From Bugula neritina (Eukaryota; Bryozoa; Gymnolaemata; Cheilostomatida; Bugulidae), in assembly GCA_964035545.1 (NCBI GenBank), contig OZ037769.1, positions 8,307,929 through 8,371,928 of the forward strand: DNA of 64,000 nt, read 5' to 3'. The number at the start of each line of letters is the position of its first letter. The first letter of the stretch is position 1. Below, piece by piece: positions 14,780 to 24,999 of the stretch. Below the pieces are notes generated by a model. That model did not search any database. It worked only from the letters and a program-made list of their open reading frames with translations, and had not been told where the DNA came from. The translations under genes and the position numbers were made by a program.

Positions 14780-16158
14780 ATGGAGCTACCTTTGGTAATT
14801 TACAGGATGCTGACTTTACAATTTGCACCAGCTTTGACGTTAACTAATGTGACTCAACAAACATATTGCGTGAAGGATATCTTAAGCCACATTGGTTCAG
14901 AATCTTACATTTTGGAATCTATTCAAGGTAGACACTTTGTTACTGCATTTTAGCTGTGGCACTTGCAAAAGAATATGCGACAGAAATGCTTTCTATGCAT
15001 TAGTTTTAGCCTCGTTAAAAGTCTGAAAATTTTACAGGCATCAAGATAGGTTTCTTTATTTTTTAAGATTTAAGATAACATGTTATTTCAATATGAAGCA
15101 TTTTCTTCCCATGGCTATTTAAAGCAAAATGCTGCTTGAGTAAAGGCCTGGCCTTACGATCGTGAGAATCACAAGAAATCGTCTATTTGACACGAAAACA
15201 CATTTGTACAAAAAAATTTGAGGGAATTTAAACGAAATTGTCACACGATTTCGTGTGATCCTCACAATCGCGAGACCAGACCTTATGACCAGCCACACAC
15301 TCGGTAGACGAAACACATAATAAATAGTCCGTGAATGAGTCTAACACAAAATACAAACACAGAAAATTGCTAAACAGAGAAACGTAGTAGAAATGAAGTA
15401 ATTACTGTTGCTAAAATTATATTGACCAATCAAATGATGCTTATAGTTATTTGGATTTTTCGTCTATTGTTTTCGTTGGGTGCACCCATTGAAGACAATT
15501 TCGTTTGAGTTCCCTCAAATTTGATCGAACATTTTCGTTTTTGTGACAAATAGACGATTTCGTGTGATTCTCACGAGTATGTGGCCAGGCCTTAAGTTTA
15601 TTAAGTTACTAACTGTTTTACAACAATTTAATGCAATATACACTCAAATTAGGTGTAGGTACATATATAATGTTGGAATTATATCATAGAATATATCATT
15701 ACCTACAATATTTTTTAAGTAAAAACAACCATCTGAAATTATGAAAAGATTTTTTTATTTTGACACACTTCTAATCTGTAGCTTGACTTCTGATTATTTG
15801 AATTACTTTGTTTAAGACTATAAAAATATTGTAGCTATATAAAGCCACAGTTGAGTGCTGGAATGTATGGAACTGCTTATAACTATATTCATTTGAATAA
15901 AAAAGATATATTATTATTACATATTTAATATATAATCTGGCAACTTTTATGAAACTAGAGAAATGAGATGTAACTTGGTTGTAGCACGGAATATGGTTGA
16001 ATGCATGACTCAATGCAGTTTTCACAACACCGAGTGTCAGTCTGGTACCTTTGAATCATCAGACCAAGTTTGTCAGCTTTATGACAGCATTCTGGATCAG
16101 CTAGAGGATGGAGAGAATAAGGAAGCAATCTATTTTATGAAGTTATCTCCTATGATCA
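14780..16158 (+). pseudogene. Truncated paralogue of the PAN/fucolectin gene (exons 1-2 only)
   Basis: Exon 1 (14780-14927, 49 codons plus one base) encodes a signal peptide starting MELPLVIYRM and the sequence around CVKDILSHIGSESYIL. Exon 2 (15985-16158) encodes the same PAN half-module as the intact gene, with CQSGTFESSDQVCQLYDSIL identical in both copies. Both boundaries are AG/GT in phase 1, as in the intact copy. About 280 bases upstream of exon 1 are also alignable with the intact gene's upstream region. Exon 2's donor is followed within 140 bases by the TA-inserting transposon at 16295, and I find no exons 3-6 downstream. The intron carries a 449-bp MITE. It is therefore a partial duplicate, probably non-functional, although both exons are open and the splice sites look intact. 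Confidence 0.7.
15144..15592. mobile_element. PIF/Harbinger-like MITE in intron 1 of the truncated lectin gene
   Basis: Inverted termini AGGCCTGGCC (15144) and GGCCAGGCCT (ending 15592), with matching subterminal GTGAGAATCACA, GAAATCGTCTATTTG and TTTGAGGGAA blocks in opposite orientation. TAA flanks it on both sides (15141-15143 and 15593-15595), a 3-bp target duplication typical of PIF/Harbinger. No ORF. Confidence 0.75.
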
Positions 16159-17229
16159 GTAAATATATCATCAAATAATACTCTATTTTGTATAGAGGCT
16201 TTTCACTCATATAAGTATGTTTTATCTATGAGAATACGATAACTATTCATGGTGAGGAGACACTATAGCTAAATAGAACAAAACAACAAGTATAGTCTGG
16301 CAAAAAAAGGGGAATTTTTGACTTATAGGTTCGCAATCCCGGATAAATGTTTTTTCTCTCCTGATTATTCAAATATAAGGTCCAGGTAAATGTTTCAAGG
16401 TGGGTGTGGACTTGTTACCCTAGCTTGAGCATTTTGAAAAATTAAAGATGGTCGCCAGGCACCAAATGATTTTTTCTAATTCAAATGTACCTATACCCAT
16501 TGGGGCTAAGTATAAGGTTCCAATCTTTGAAATCTTTAGAAATTAATATAATAAAGATGCATGTGCCTTTATCATGTGCATTATTGAGTAATAAGCAAAT
16601 GATACCCAAGGGTAACTAAGCTAAGCCTTAATCATTCATTTTTTCAAGTTTAACCTAGCCTTGCCGTGTTTATAATTTCCTTGCATCTCTGCATTAGTTT
16701 GTTCTAACTTCATGAGAATTTACTATAATATGGTGTGATTTTATATGCTGATTACAAATATGTCATCCAAATAAAGCTGAAAGGGGTTTTGCAAACTTAA
16801 AATGCAACGTCATTGCCATATGAGCTAAATAGCAATTTATTTCAAACTAGCATGCCTATCAAACAGGTTTGTTGAGCTGCCAACTTAATAGTTATTTTCA
16901 GTTTTGAAACTTTAGTTATGTTTTTTAAAGTTATAAAAAAGGGTCAACAACCTTAATAACACAGCACCATGGCTTCTTAACATAATTTAAGTGCTTTATT
17001 ATTGACACATCATTTATCTAAATAATGACATTTTTGCTTTCGAAAGCTATTTCTGCAATCAGCACATTTGACTTTCCCTCTGAAAGCATTAATTTTGTAA
17101 ACAGTTTTTTATGAATGAAAATGTATTTCATGCTGGGGGAAGTAATACATCTATTAGAACAGTAGTTCCCTACCTTTTTCATACCAATCCCCTTTCATTA
17201 ATGTTTACTATTAATTTCTCCGCCTTTAA

Positions 17230-17846
17230 TGACTTATGTTGGGTGCACTGGAACACTAATAGCTGAAAGTGATTTAATAGAAGTAGTTAATTCTACTTTT
17301 GGTGGTTTCTCCAAAGTGCTAAATAGAAGAAGTTTCCCCAGAATTTACGAGGTCTGAGAATATTGGTGGGAGATCTGTTAAAGCTAGTCTAGAAGAAAGG
17401 GTAATCACTAGCATGAAGGACTTTGAAAAGATGTTGACTGAGATTGCAGAGATTGAGCTCAAGAACAGCAACTGTGGGCCATGTGCTTTATTGGACCAAT
17501 TTTTACCATCAATACCCACATCATAGCTGTTAGAGAAGGAGACTGGGCTTTACACCTAGCAATGGAATAGGAAATGCACTATCTGCATAGCATGGAGGTC
17601 ATGCCACAAGATGTAAGGATTGAATTCGCGGCTGGTAACCACACAATGCATCATAAACGCTGCCAGCTCGACGGCATCTGGTCAGACATGGCCATCGAGG
17701 TGATCTTCGTGAAATTTGGTCACAGCGAGGGGAAATCATTGGCATCACTACTAAATCTGAAACTCTCAAGGTGTGGGTGTACAGCACTTTTGCATGCAAC
17801 AAGATACAGTAAGGCCTCAGTGACATCAAACATAAATCTGAAATAA
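17230..17846 (+). pseudogene. Broken T1 ORF, short copy
   Basis: It is homologous to 8411-9025. The last 90 codons (from 17574) stay open with QDVRIEFAAGNHTMHHKR and LDGIWSDMAIEVIFVKFGHS. The part around 17330-17570 has frameshifts and an in-frame stop. Confidence 0.55.
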
Positions 17847-17974
17847 ATGCTTTCACTACTCATAAGGATGAGATGCAATCAAGAATCTAATCTTATTCAA
17901 AGGGCGGGAAGTCTGTCAAACGGAAGATTGAACTCTGCAACGACCCACTCATAGAATAATGCTACCCAGTTGCT

Positions 17975-18290
17975 CCTGTCAATATTGAAGCAGATAAGTG
18001 CAACTGAGATGAGGATGCTTTGACACATTTACAATATAAATTGGGAAGACCATATAACAAATGATAATATAAAGGAGGATGCCAAAATAGAAGCCATCGC
18101 AACAGACATAAGGAGGAGACCTCTTCAATGGTATGGACATGTGCGCAGAAGAGATAGGCAGGAAGATATTATAATGGTGGCTGAGATGAAGATACAGAGA
18201 AAAAGAAAGAGAAAGAGAGAGGGGCCAAAGAAAAGGTTAAGGGATACAGTGAAGGATGGCATACTGAAATGTGGCCTCTCTGATTAAGAT
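17975..18290 (+). pseudogene. LINE RT tail inside T1, short copy
   Basis: The motif is better kept here than in the long copy: LQWYGHVRRRDRQEDIIM, then a basic run and GPKKRLRDTVKDGILKCGL. These match the LRWYGHV.RRD and GRPK.RW..CV.D signatures near the C-terminus of many LINE RT proteins. Upstream stops break the frame. Confidence 0.65.
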
Positions 18291-18803
18291 CTTGACGACA
18301 GAATCAAATGACACTCTCTGATAGCACCTCGTGCCCTGCAAAATTGCCACCCATCCTGGATCACAGCGTATTAGGTGAGAAAGTCTGAGACAAAGCCCTA
18401 TAATAAACAATTTGCTTTCTTCTTGATACGGTGGCAACAATGTAAAATATTAGAAAGGAAGTCATACTAAATGTCTTGGTAGAAGGCAGGTGTGATTTAG
18501 TGACACCAGTGCTTCTTTTCAGGATGACTATTCATACAAGCTACCAAGTTTATGCTATGTTGCTACGGTTATGCAAAGTGCTCCTCCATGACATTTTCAA
18601 GACAAAAGGCTTGGGAAACCAAGGTCAACAATGCTATTTGCGATGTGCCTTTAACTTATGTACTTTGCCTCCTATAACAGATGAAGCTATTGAACAATGT
18701 CACCAGAGCACACCTCCAGGTACAGCCATATGAAACTTTATCCGAGATTGCAAACCTAACCCCAAGTTCTGCCAGACTAGTATATCTAGTTATTATTAGA
18801 ACT

Positions 18804-18807
<4 letters not shown>

Positions 18808-18890
<83 letters not shown>
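18808..18890. repeat. (TA)n microsatellite
   Basis: About 80 bases of TA, 30 bases beyond the right end of the short T1 copy. Confidence 0.95.
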
Positions 18891-18891
<1 letters not shown>

Positions 18892-19017
18892 ATATAACTA
18901 TTGCATTTATTGCTAAATGGCTAAACTGCTAATATATAGCTATAAAAGCTAACATGACTGATATCTGAAATAATATTCTAATCTTGTAGATTATTGCGGC
19001 AAAAAACAGTAATATAT

Positions 19018-19366
19018 TGTTGTAATTTGCACAATTACTGTTGCGTCGATTTTGCTTGTGTATTCAGTGCTGGCTCTAACTAGTAATTACTAGGGTAGCT
19101 GTCGAGTAATAACCTTTATTATCCACAATAAAGCACAATACAAACATTACATCAATTTACAGTTAATATTAGTCATTCATTAATACGTGTTTACACTTCG
19201 AGTCCTCGCTCACAACAACGTGATAATTGCTAATTAACCCGGGAATTGTCACTGGACGGGAAGCTCGCCTACCGGTTATTCCTATTGGACGGTACAGTAT
19301 GGTCTTTAGTATTCCCCAAAAGGAGAGGAGATGATCCCATATTGTTTTACTGCGTAACCCATTACA
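19018..19366 (-). repeat. 3' LTR of LTR element 1
   Basis: 349 bases running TGTTGTAATT to CCCATTACA on the plus strand. GGGTAGCTGTCGAGTAAT, CACAATAAAG and GGAATTGTCACTGGAC are shared with the other LTRs. A purine-rich tract (GGTAGGGGAGG on the minus strand) abuts it at 19367, as expected next to a 3' LTR. Confidence 0.8.
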
Positions 19367-19717
19367 CCTCCCCTACCAGCAGAAAGCCCTACTTTCTGAT
19401 TAAAAAACAAGTATAATAATATATAAAATTTAACATAAGTAAACCCACAAAGAGAAAGAAGAGAAATCAAGTATACAAGCGTATATACATAAGGTACAAT
19501 AAAATGGTCAACACACAGTTGGTCAGCTACAGAGAGAGAGCAGTCGTCGATTGTCACGCAGACCAATAACCAGCTGAACGTGGTACTTAGTCAGCTACAG
19601 AGAGGGAGTGGTCACGAATTGTCACAGAGACCAATAGCCAGCTGAACGTAGCATTTACATGATCACAATGTGGTACCCTGAAGATATCCGGGAAGAGCAT
19701 CATCCGTAAACCAGTCC

Positions 19718-20318
19718 TTATTCCTGTAGTGATTGAGATCTGTGTCGTGCCTGACGTGCACGTAGTCTCCGTTTCAGTCGCCCCACGGAGTCTTTTAGTT
19801 GATACAAGCCTGTCGTCGTACTGAGCAGGTCCCGGGCCAATTGTGTGAATTCTGCCTGTAACCTCAGAAGCCGTTCTTCTGCTGTTGCCAGTCGGCTAGG
19901 TCCAGGCGGGGGTGGAGTCTTCTCCTTCGTGGGAATTATCGTCGTACCGTCTTCTGTTGGAGTGTCGTGAGAAGTGATGGGGGTGGATGGTGGAGTCTTT
20001 ACCATAGGGGATCGTTGGCGGGTGGCAGTCAGTAACGTCTGGAATCCCGAAGTCAATGCAGCCAAGGTCAGGGCCTTCTTAATTACAGGCCAGATAGCTT
20101 CTGGATTTTGAGGGAAACAATCTTCATCTACCACGTGGCCTTCTCCCGCGTAGCAGGTCATCTTGTCTACGATGACGGGGTATGGGTATACATCGTGAAA
20201 CCCACACGGGCAGAAATGTAGGAGGAAGTGCGCATCTACATGCAGCCGTAGTGAGTGGTGTGAGGGACGCTCCTCTTGGCAGACCTGGCAGGTCTTGCGG
20301 GGCCACTTGGGTCCTCAC
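19718..20318 (-). CDS. ORF3 of LTR element 1 (zinc-finger-like, C-terminal helix)
   Basis: On the minus strand the frame runs from about 20305: TCQVCQEERPSHHSLRLHVD, then HFCPCGFHDVYPYPVIV, then MTCYAGEGHVVDEDCFPQ (from 20161), a Pro/Thr-rich linker and a basic helix (RLKRRLRARQARHRSQ) to a stop at 19718. The Cys/His spacing near the start looks like a zinc finger. The block from CPCGFHDVYPYP to VIKKALTLAAL is also in LTR element 2, and I associate it with the 3' ORF of some marine-invertebrate Gypsy elements. Function unknown. Confidence 0.55.
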
Positions 20319-20902
20319 GCTTCCTCAACATTTCGCTCTATCGCCCGCGACACCCATCTGTGTCGTTGGCAGAGCACCAAGGGCAGTCCATGGTCCTTTT
20401 CCGGTTTGTCGTCCATAGGTAGTGGGGTTGGCTGGTCCTGTGGCTGGGAGATAGCCATTCAAGTGTGATCTGAAAGAGTTCAACAGTGTAAATGGTTATA
20501 CACTAAAGTACCGCCGGCGTATACAGCCTGGCAGGTGTTCTGTTCAGTTAGACACTCGTGAGATTCAGGCTAATGAATAGTTGATCAAGAGCACACACCG
20601 CTATGGTAGACCACTAGGGTCTCTAAGTCAATGTGTACTCCCACCACTATTTTCATTATCGAATCTCCAGCTCGTTAACTGGTACAGTTAGAGCTGACTG
20701 ATGTAGTTTAGTTCTCGTACCAAAACAAAACTAACTCACCCCTCGAGCCAGAATAGTAAGACATTTTGAGTGAGAGTGGTAATGATTACTGTTTCTAAGT
20801 ACGTCTACTCTTGACTGCATCAGCATAAGAAAAGAATGAACAGCGTGGTTGTAAAACAAAGCTAGGACTTTTTGTTTCCGGCGCATGAATCTCGTGCGTG
20901 AT

Positions 20903-21514
20903 TCAGCCGAGGCAAAAGTTGATATTTCCGTGGTGTTCATAACTCCCACGTCTTTTTGCCCGTCTCCCTGTGCGGTACCTAGTAAGGTCTTTGTACCTGC
21001 CGCAGATGGTGCGGTCACGTACTAAGTCCTTTCGGTATGCTGGGGGTTGCCTAGTGTACTGTCCTGGAGGTGTGGTCACTGTTGGAGGCGGTGTGCTCAC
21101 TCGTGGATGGTTACGCCTCGCGAGTTGTACTTCCGGCCTGTCTGTGACAGTTGTGGTTTCTCTAGTGTCTCTATACGAAGCCCCTCCCGCGGGGGGTTTT
21201 TGCACTTCCGGATCTGTAAATGATCCTGGAAGTGGTGGCGGCAGCCTTGGTGCTGGAGGCGGTAGGCGCGCTTCCAAAGATGGAAGTGGCCTTTCCTGCC
21301 TCGCCACAACTCCTTGGGGTGTCATGGACATGATTTCGACTAGGTCGACAGCCTCCGCCTGCCAAGGCCCGTCTGCATTTTGCGTCTGCCGTCCCGCATC
21401 ACTAGGGGGACGGCCATGCTTGTTGGCCTGGCAGGTTTCGCACTGTCTCACTCGGCGTCGTACATCACGCTCCATGTTGGGCCAGTACCACCGGAGTTGT
21501 AACTTGGTGAGCAC
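20903..21514 (-). pseudogene. Integrase zinc-binding region fused to proline-rich tail, element 1
   Basis: The 203-residue frame starts LQLRWYWPNMERDVRRRVRQ then CETCQANKHG, the H2C2-type zinc-binding end of retroviral-type integrase. PWQAEAVDLVEIMSMTPQG begins the core, but the frame jumps at once to a Pro-rich tail (PPPAPRLPPPLP) and a basic end (VTTPPGQYTRQPPAYRKDLV). The DDE catalytic core is therefore missing. A His upstream (IRDTHQLAHAGV, about 21540) completes the zinc site in another frame. Confidence 0.7.
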
Positions 21515-22297
21515 ACTCTGGACTCCTGCGTGAGCCAGTTGGTGGGTGTCCCGTATCTACTCTCGGCGGTTGGCAGTTGGGCAGACCACCCTCTCCTTTG
21601 CTGGTTGTCCGTGGTTGGCGGCCAAAGACATGGTCAGCAGACCATCCGGCCCGATCCGCAGTAAGTTCCAACGTTGACAGTTCAGCCGTAACTCGGCGCA
21701 TCCCTGCCTCTGTTGTTTGTCACTGGGTTGTTGCCTTTCCTGTTTGGCTCGGTACACATCGGCTACCACCCCCGGAAAGTTTTCCTGGAGATGTCATTGC
21801 TCCCTGACGCCACCGGTCCAGAGAGGTTTGGCGCGGAGGTTGTGTACTATCTCCGGGGGCATGCCAGCCCTCTGTTGGAGTTGACTCTGGTTCCAGTCAT
21901 ACTCAGTTTCTAGAGAGTTCTGTTTGTCCGGCTTGGACGGCGGGGAACCCCTGCCCTTTCTCCTAATGGCTCTTCGAGTAGGGGCAGTCTCCGCAACCAG
22001 TGGTGCTTCATGGCGCACAGCCCTATTTAGGCTGTAAACATGGTCTCCCTGGTGGTGCTTGTGTAGAAACTTGGCTTTACTCTGGCGCTCTCCGTTGCCT
22101 ACACAGCCATCCGAATATCCGCCACGCGTCCCAGAGTGGTATGGGGCGTGGTGCGGGGCGGTCCTCCGCCCTTCAGATGAGTGCTGCCGATGACTCTCCG
22201 TCGTGGTTTCCCGCTGTCTTCTTCTTGAACAGAATGGAAGCGGCCCAGTGTAGAGCCGGACGCTAAGTTTACCGACTCCGGGAAGGGGTTGATACAC
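21465..22297 (-). pseudogene. Pre-RT and post-RNase H segments joined, element 1
   Basis: On the minus strand, LNRAVRHEAPLVAETAPTRR (the usual lead-in to a Gypsy RT) is followed directly by QLQQRAGMPPEIVHNLRA and VVADVYRAKQ...CAELRLNCQRWNLLRIGPDG, which normally follow RNase H. Several frames are used. The whole RT and RNase H are missing at this join (near 21940). Confidence 0.65.
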
Positions 22298-22326
22298 TGC
22301 ACCCAGATCTTTCCTCGTTTTGTCAG

Positions 22327-23100
22327 CTAGTTAAGACTGCGGGCGAGTTGGATTCTAGCGTGCGCACTTTTAACAACTCCCAACCTAAAGAGATAGCCAC
22401 CGTCCACTTTACAGTGAATGGTGGCCCGGAAGTGGCCGGGTATAGTAAAGCTCCGTACTACCAGTACCTCTCCCGCTAGGGAACGGCCAAAGTTATCAAC
22501 ACAGGTGAGCTCCCTATCCCCCATTAGCATCGCAGATTTACTGAAATCGATGCGACACCCGTGTCGTTGTAAGAATGGCATCCCAAGGATAACATCCTCG
22601 TTGAGCTGTCTGGCAATGAACGTCTCCTGGATGGTCTGGTCGCAGATGCGTCCATTAACCTCAGAAATATCATAGAAGGGAATGCACGACCTGTCTGCTC
22701 GGGTGCCATAATCCCCTTCGTATGGTTCCAGCCCCCTCCTGATCGTAGCGCCGAGTGTGTCAAAGAATTGACGGCTCAGGAGAATGGTGGTGCAGCCTGA
22801 GTCAAGTAGGAAGTTGGCAGGCTTGCCAGCTATCTTTCCTGGTAGGAAATAGCTGCTTCCATGGGGCTGCATCCGTACCTGCCGTGGCTGCACCTCCCTC
22901 ATCACAGGTCCAGGAATTGGTGATTGGTGACGACCGTGAACCAGCTGCGGGGGGTAAAACGACACGCCTCGGGGCGTCCGTGTTGCTTTCCTCGCAGGCT
23001 CTACAATCCGCAGTCTGTCAAATCTGTTGTGGAGCGGCACAGAGAACACAGGTGGCGAGTGGCTGGAACTGCCCACTTGCCATGTTGGTGGCAGTTCCAT
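22327..23100 (-). CDS. Retropepsin-like protease region, element 1
   Basis: A 257-residue minus-strand frame. GSSYFLPGKIAGKPANFLLD with LLDSGCTT (Asp-Ser-Gly active-site motif, about residue 115) and DVILGMPFLQRHGC (about residue 187, the hydrophobic-hydrophobic-Gly flap region) define a retropepsin. The protein normally cuts the Gag-Pol polyprotein. The frame is separate from the gag remnant. Confidence 0.75.
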   Translation of the reverse strand: MELPPTWQVGSSSHSPPVFSVPLHNRFDRLRIVEPARKATRTPRGVSFYPPQLVHGRHQSPIPGPVMREVQPRQVRMQPHGSSYFLPGKIAGKPANFLLDSGCTTILLSRQFFDTLGATIRRGLEPYEGDYGTRADRSCIPFYDISEVNGRICDQTIQETFIARQLNEDVILGMPFLQRHGCRIDFSKSAMLMGDRELTCVDNFGRSLAGEVLVVRSFTIPGHFRATIHCKVDGGYLFRLGVVKSAHARIQLARSLN

Positions 23101-23213
23101 GAGGTTGCTGAGTGGTGCCCAGCGTGGCGGCCACTACTTTGTTCTCCCTTGGGAATTCACCGGCGGCCCGCAGGAGGTGGAGCATCTGCGCGCCACGGTA
23201 ATTTAACCCCGGC

Positions 23214-23440
23214 TGAGGTTGAAGACAGCTCTTCTGGAAGTGTCCAGGCCTTCCGCATTCTCAGCAGAAAGGGTGCCCCGTACCTGGTGACTGTGCCGGC
23301 GGCCCGCTAGGCTCACGGGCGATGTCTACCTGGTTTGGGGGGGCTAACGTAGAGACCAGTTTGGCTAGCATGTCGATCATTTGAGCGACCTTCAATGCTA
23401 CCGTCATCTGTGTCACGTTAGCCACCGCTGGAGTAGTGAG
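23214..23440 (-). pseudogene. Gag C-terminal remnant with zinc knuckle, element 1
   Basis: On the minus strand the sequence aligns with the end of the gag frame of element 2 (ANVTQMTV, MIDMLAKLVSTL-like) and reaches the zinc knuckle C-x2-C-x4-H-x4-C: C-stop-E-C-GRPG-H-FQKS-C. The stop codon TGA is at 23261-23263, between the first two Cys. Most of gag upstream is missing beyond the TIR insertion at 23447. Confidence 0.65.
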
Positions 23441-23446
23441 TAGCTA

Positions 23447-24202
23447 CACAGGATAGTTAAGGGCATCCTCACTAAGAATATCATAAATTTCTCTCAAAAT
23501 GTAGTTCAGGTTCTTGAATAATATTGCTCTGCGGGTGGCATGCGTGTTGCCTACTTGTAATTGTTTAGCCTAAGATTAAACTACAGCCAATGAGCAGCAA
23601 CCTTCATTAGGGCTGCGTTATCTATCAACATTACATTATGGGTGCTACATAAACAAAGTACAAAGCGAGCTATTCATAATAGCCTGCCAGCTAGCAAGCC
23701 TATAATTAGCATGTACGCGCCAATATCTTCTCATCCCTACGTGCTCATTGAAGCGTGAAGCACTGCGCGCTGCTAGTTTCTTATGAAAAAATATGGCATT
23801 TTCAGTGTATAAATCACCAATTTATGGGCAATCTAGCAGAGTTATTGGAAAATGAAAAAAAGTTGCACTGGAGAAATATCTCAGGATTCTAGCAATGTAA
23901 TTTTTATTCAGATATCATGTTTTGCTGCTGAGATATTTTACTGGTACTGAAAAGTCAGCTTTTCAGGCAAAATTGGCCAAAATCGGGCAGTTTTTTGTCT
24001 ATAACTTTGCAAAAAAAATGAAAATTGAAATTTCCAAAAAAGTTGCACTGGGGAAAAACAAGATCTACAACATAGTTTTTAAATTTTGACTCTAGCACAA
24101 TTAGGTGAGATTTTATTTTACTGGTACTGAATTCTTATATGATTACAATGCAAACCTCAGCAAGGCAGTTGCAGCTAAAAAGTTGCCCTTAACTATCCTG
24201 TG
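23447..24202. mobile_element. CACAGG-terminated TIR element (756 bp) in LTR element 1
   Basis: Ends are CACAGGATAGTTAAGGGCA and its exact complement TGCCCTTAACTATCCTGTG, flanked by TA on both sides (23445-23446 and 24203-24204). No ORF. Inside, AAAAGTTGCACTGG and TATTTTACTGGTACTGAA each occur twice. The termini resemble those of the element at 52729-55291. Confidence 0.8.
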
Positions 24203-24287
24203 TAAGTGAGTATAAGGGTGAATGGTGATGAATTGTCCTGTGCCACTGTATGCAAAAGTGTGTAATAAAAAAATGATCAAAACGCTA

Positions 24288-24525
24288 CATTTATTATCCA
24301 CAATAAAGTGCAATACAAACATTACATCAATTTACAGTTAACATTAGTCATTCACTTCGAGTCCTCGCTCAGAACAACGTGATAATTGCTAATTAACCCG
24401 GGAATTGTCACTGGACAGGAAGCTCGCCTACCGGTTCTTTCTATTGGACGGTACAGTATGGTCTTTAGTATTCCCCAAAAGGAGAGGAGATGATCCCATA
24501 TTATTATACTGGGTAACCCATTACA
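24288..24525 (-). repeat. 5' LTR of LTR element 1, truncated
   Basis: It matches 19120-19366 from TTTATTATCCACAATAAAG to CCCATTACA, but the first about 100 bases of the LTR on the plus strand are absent, replaced by TGTGTAATAAAAAAATGATC. A 16-base gap in the middle (AATACGTGTTTA region) also distinguishes it. Confidence 0.75.
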
Positions 24526-24598
24526 ATAATATTAATAACAAAAATTATCTTTAATTAATGAATATACTCAAACACAAAATATATAACAAACCCCAAAG

Positions 24599-24942
<344 letters not shown>

Positions 24943-24979
<37 letters not shown>
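24943..24979. repeat. Short (TA)n microsatellite
   Basis: About 35 bases of TA adjoining the 5' end of the SINE. Confidence 0.9.
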
Positions 24980-24980
<1 letters not shown>

Positions 24981-24999
24981 TTAAGTGCACTGTTTAAGA

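Larger units (their letters stand above)
16295..18777. mobile_element. TA-inserting DNA transposon T1, short copy
   Basis: Terminal inverted repeats begin GTCTGGCA (16295) and end TGCCAGAC (18777), flanked by TA on both sides (16293-16294 and 18778-18779). An inner inverted block, TAGGTTCGCAATCCCGGATA, matches the right end reversed. The interior aligns with 7540-9925 of the long copy, but about 1.2 kb before the right end is missing. The ORF corresponding to 8411-9025 is broken by stops and frameshifts, so it is non-autonomous. Confidence 0.8.
19018..24525 (-). mobile_element. Non-autonomous Gypsy-type LTR element 1
   Basis: Coding is on the minus strand. The order from the right is 5' LTR (24288-24525, truncated), gag remnant with zinc knuckle, protease, pre-RT segment, integrase zinc-binding region, ORF3, purine-rich tract, 3' LTR (19018-19366). 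Reverse transcriptase, RNase H and the integrase core are absent. A 756-bp TIR element (23447-24202) sits in the gag remnant, and most of gag is lost. No clean target duplication is visible. It shares its whole layout with 52555-60224. Confidence 0.8.

Noticed and set aside
20970-21533. 187-codon plus-strand frame
   Set aside because: Shadow of the integrase-region coding on the minus strand of LTR element 1; GC-rich retroelement sequence opens opposite frames.
19018-24525. Complete autonomous retrotransposon or endogenous retrovirus
   Set aside because: No RT, RNase H, integrase core or envelope-like ORF could be found; only gag remnant, protease, zinc-binding region and ORF3.
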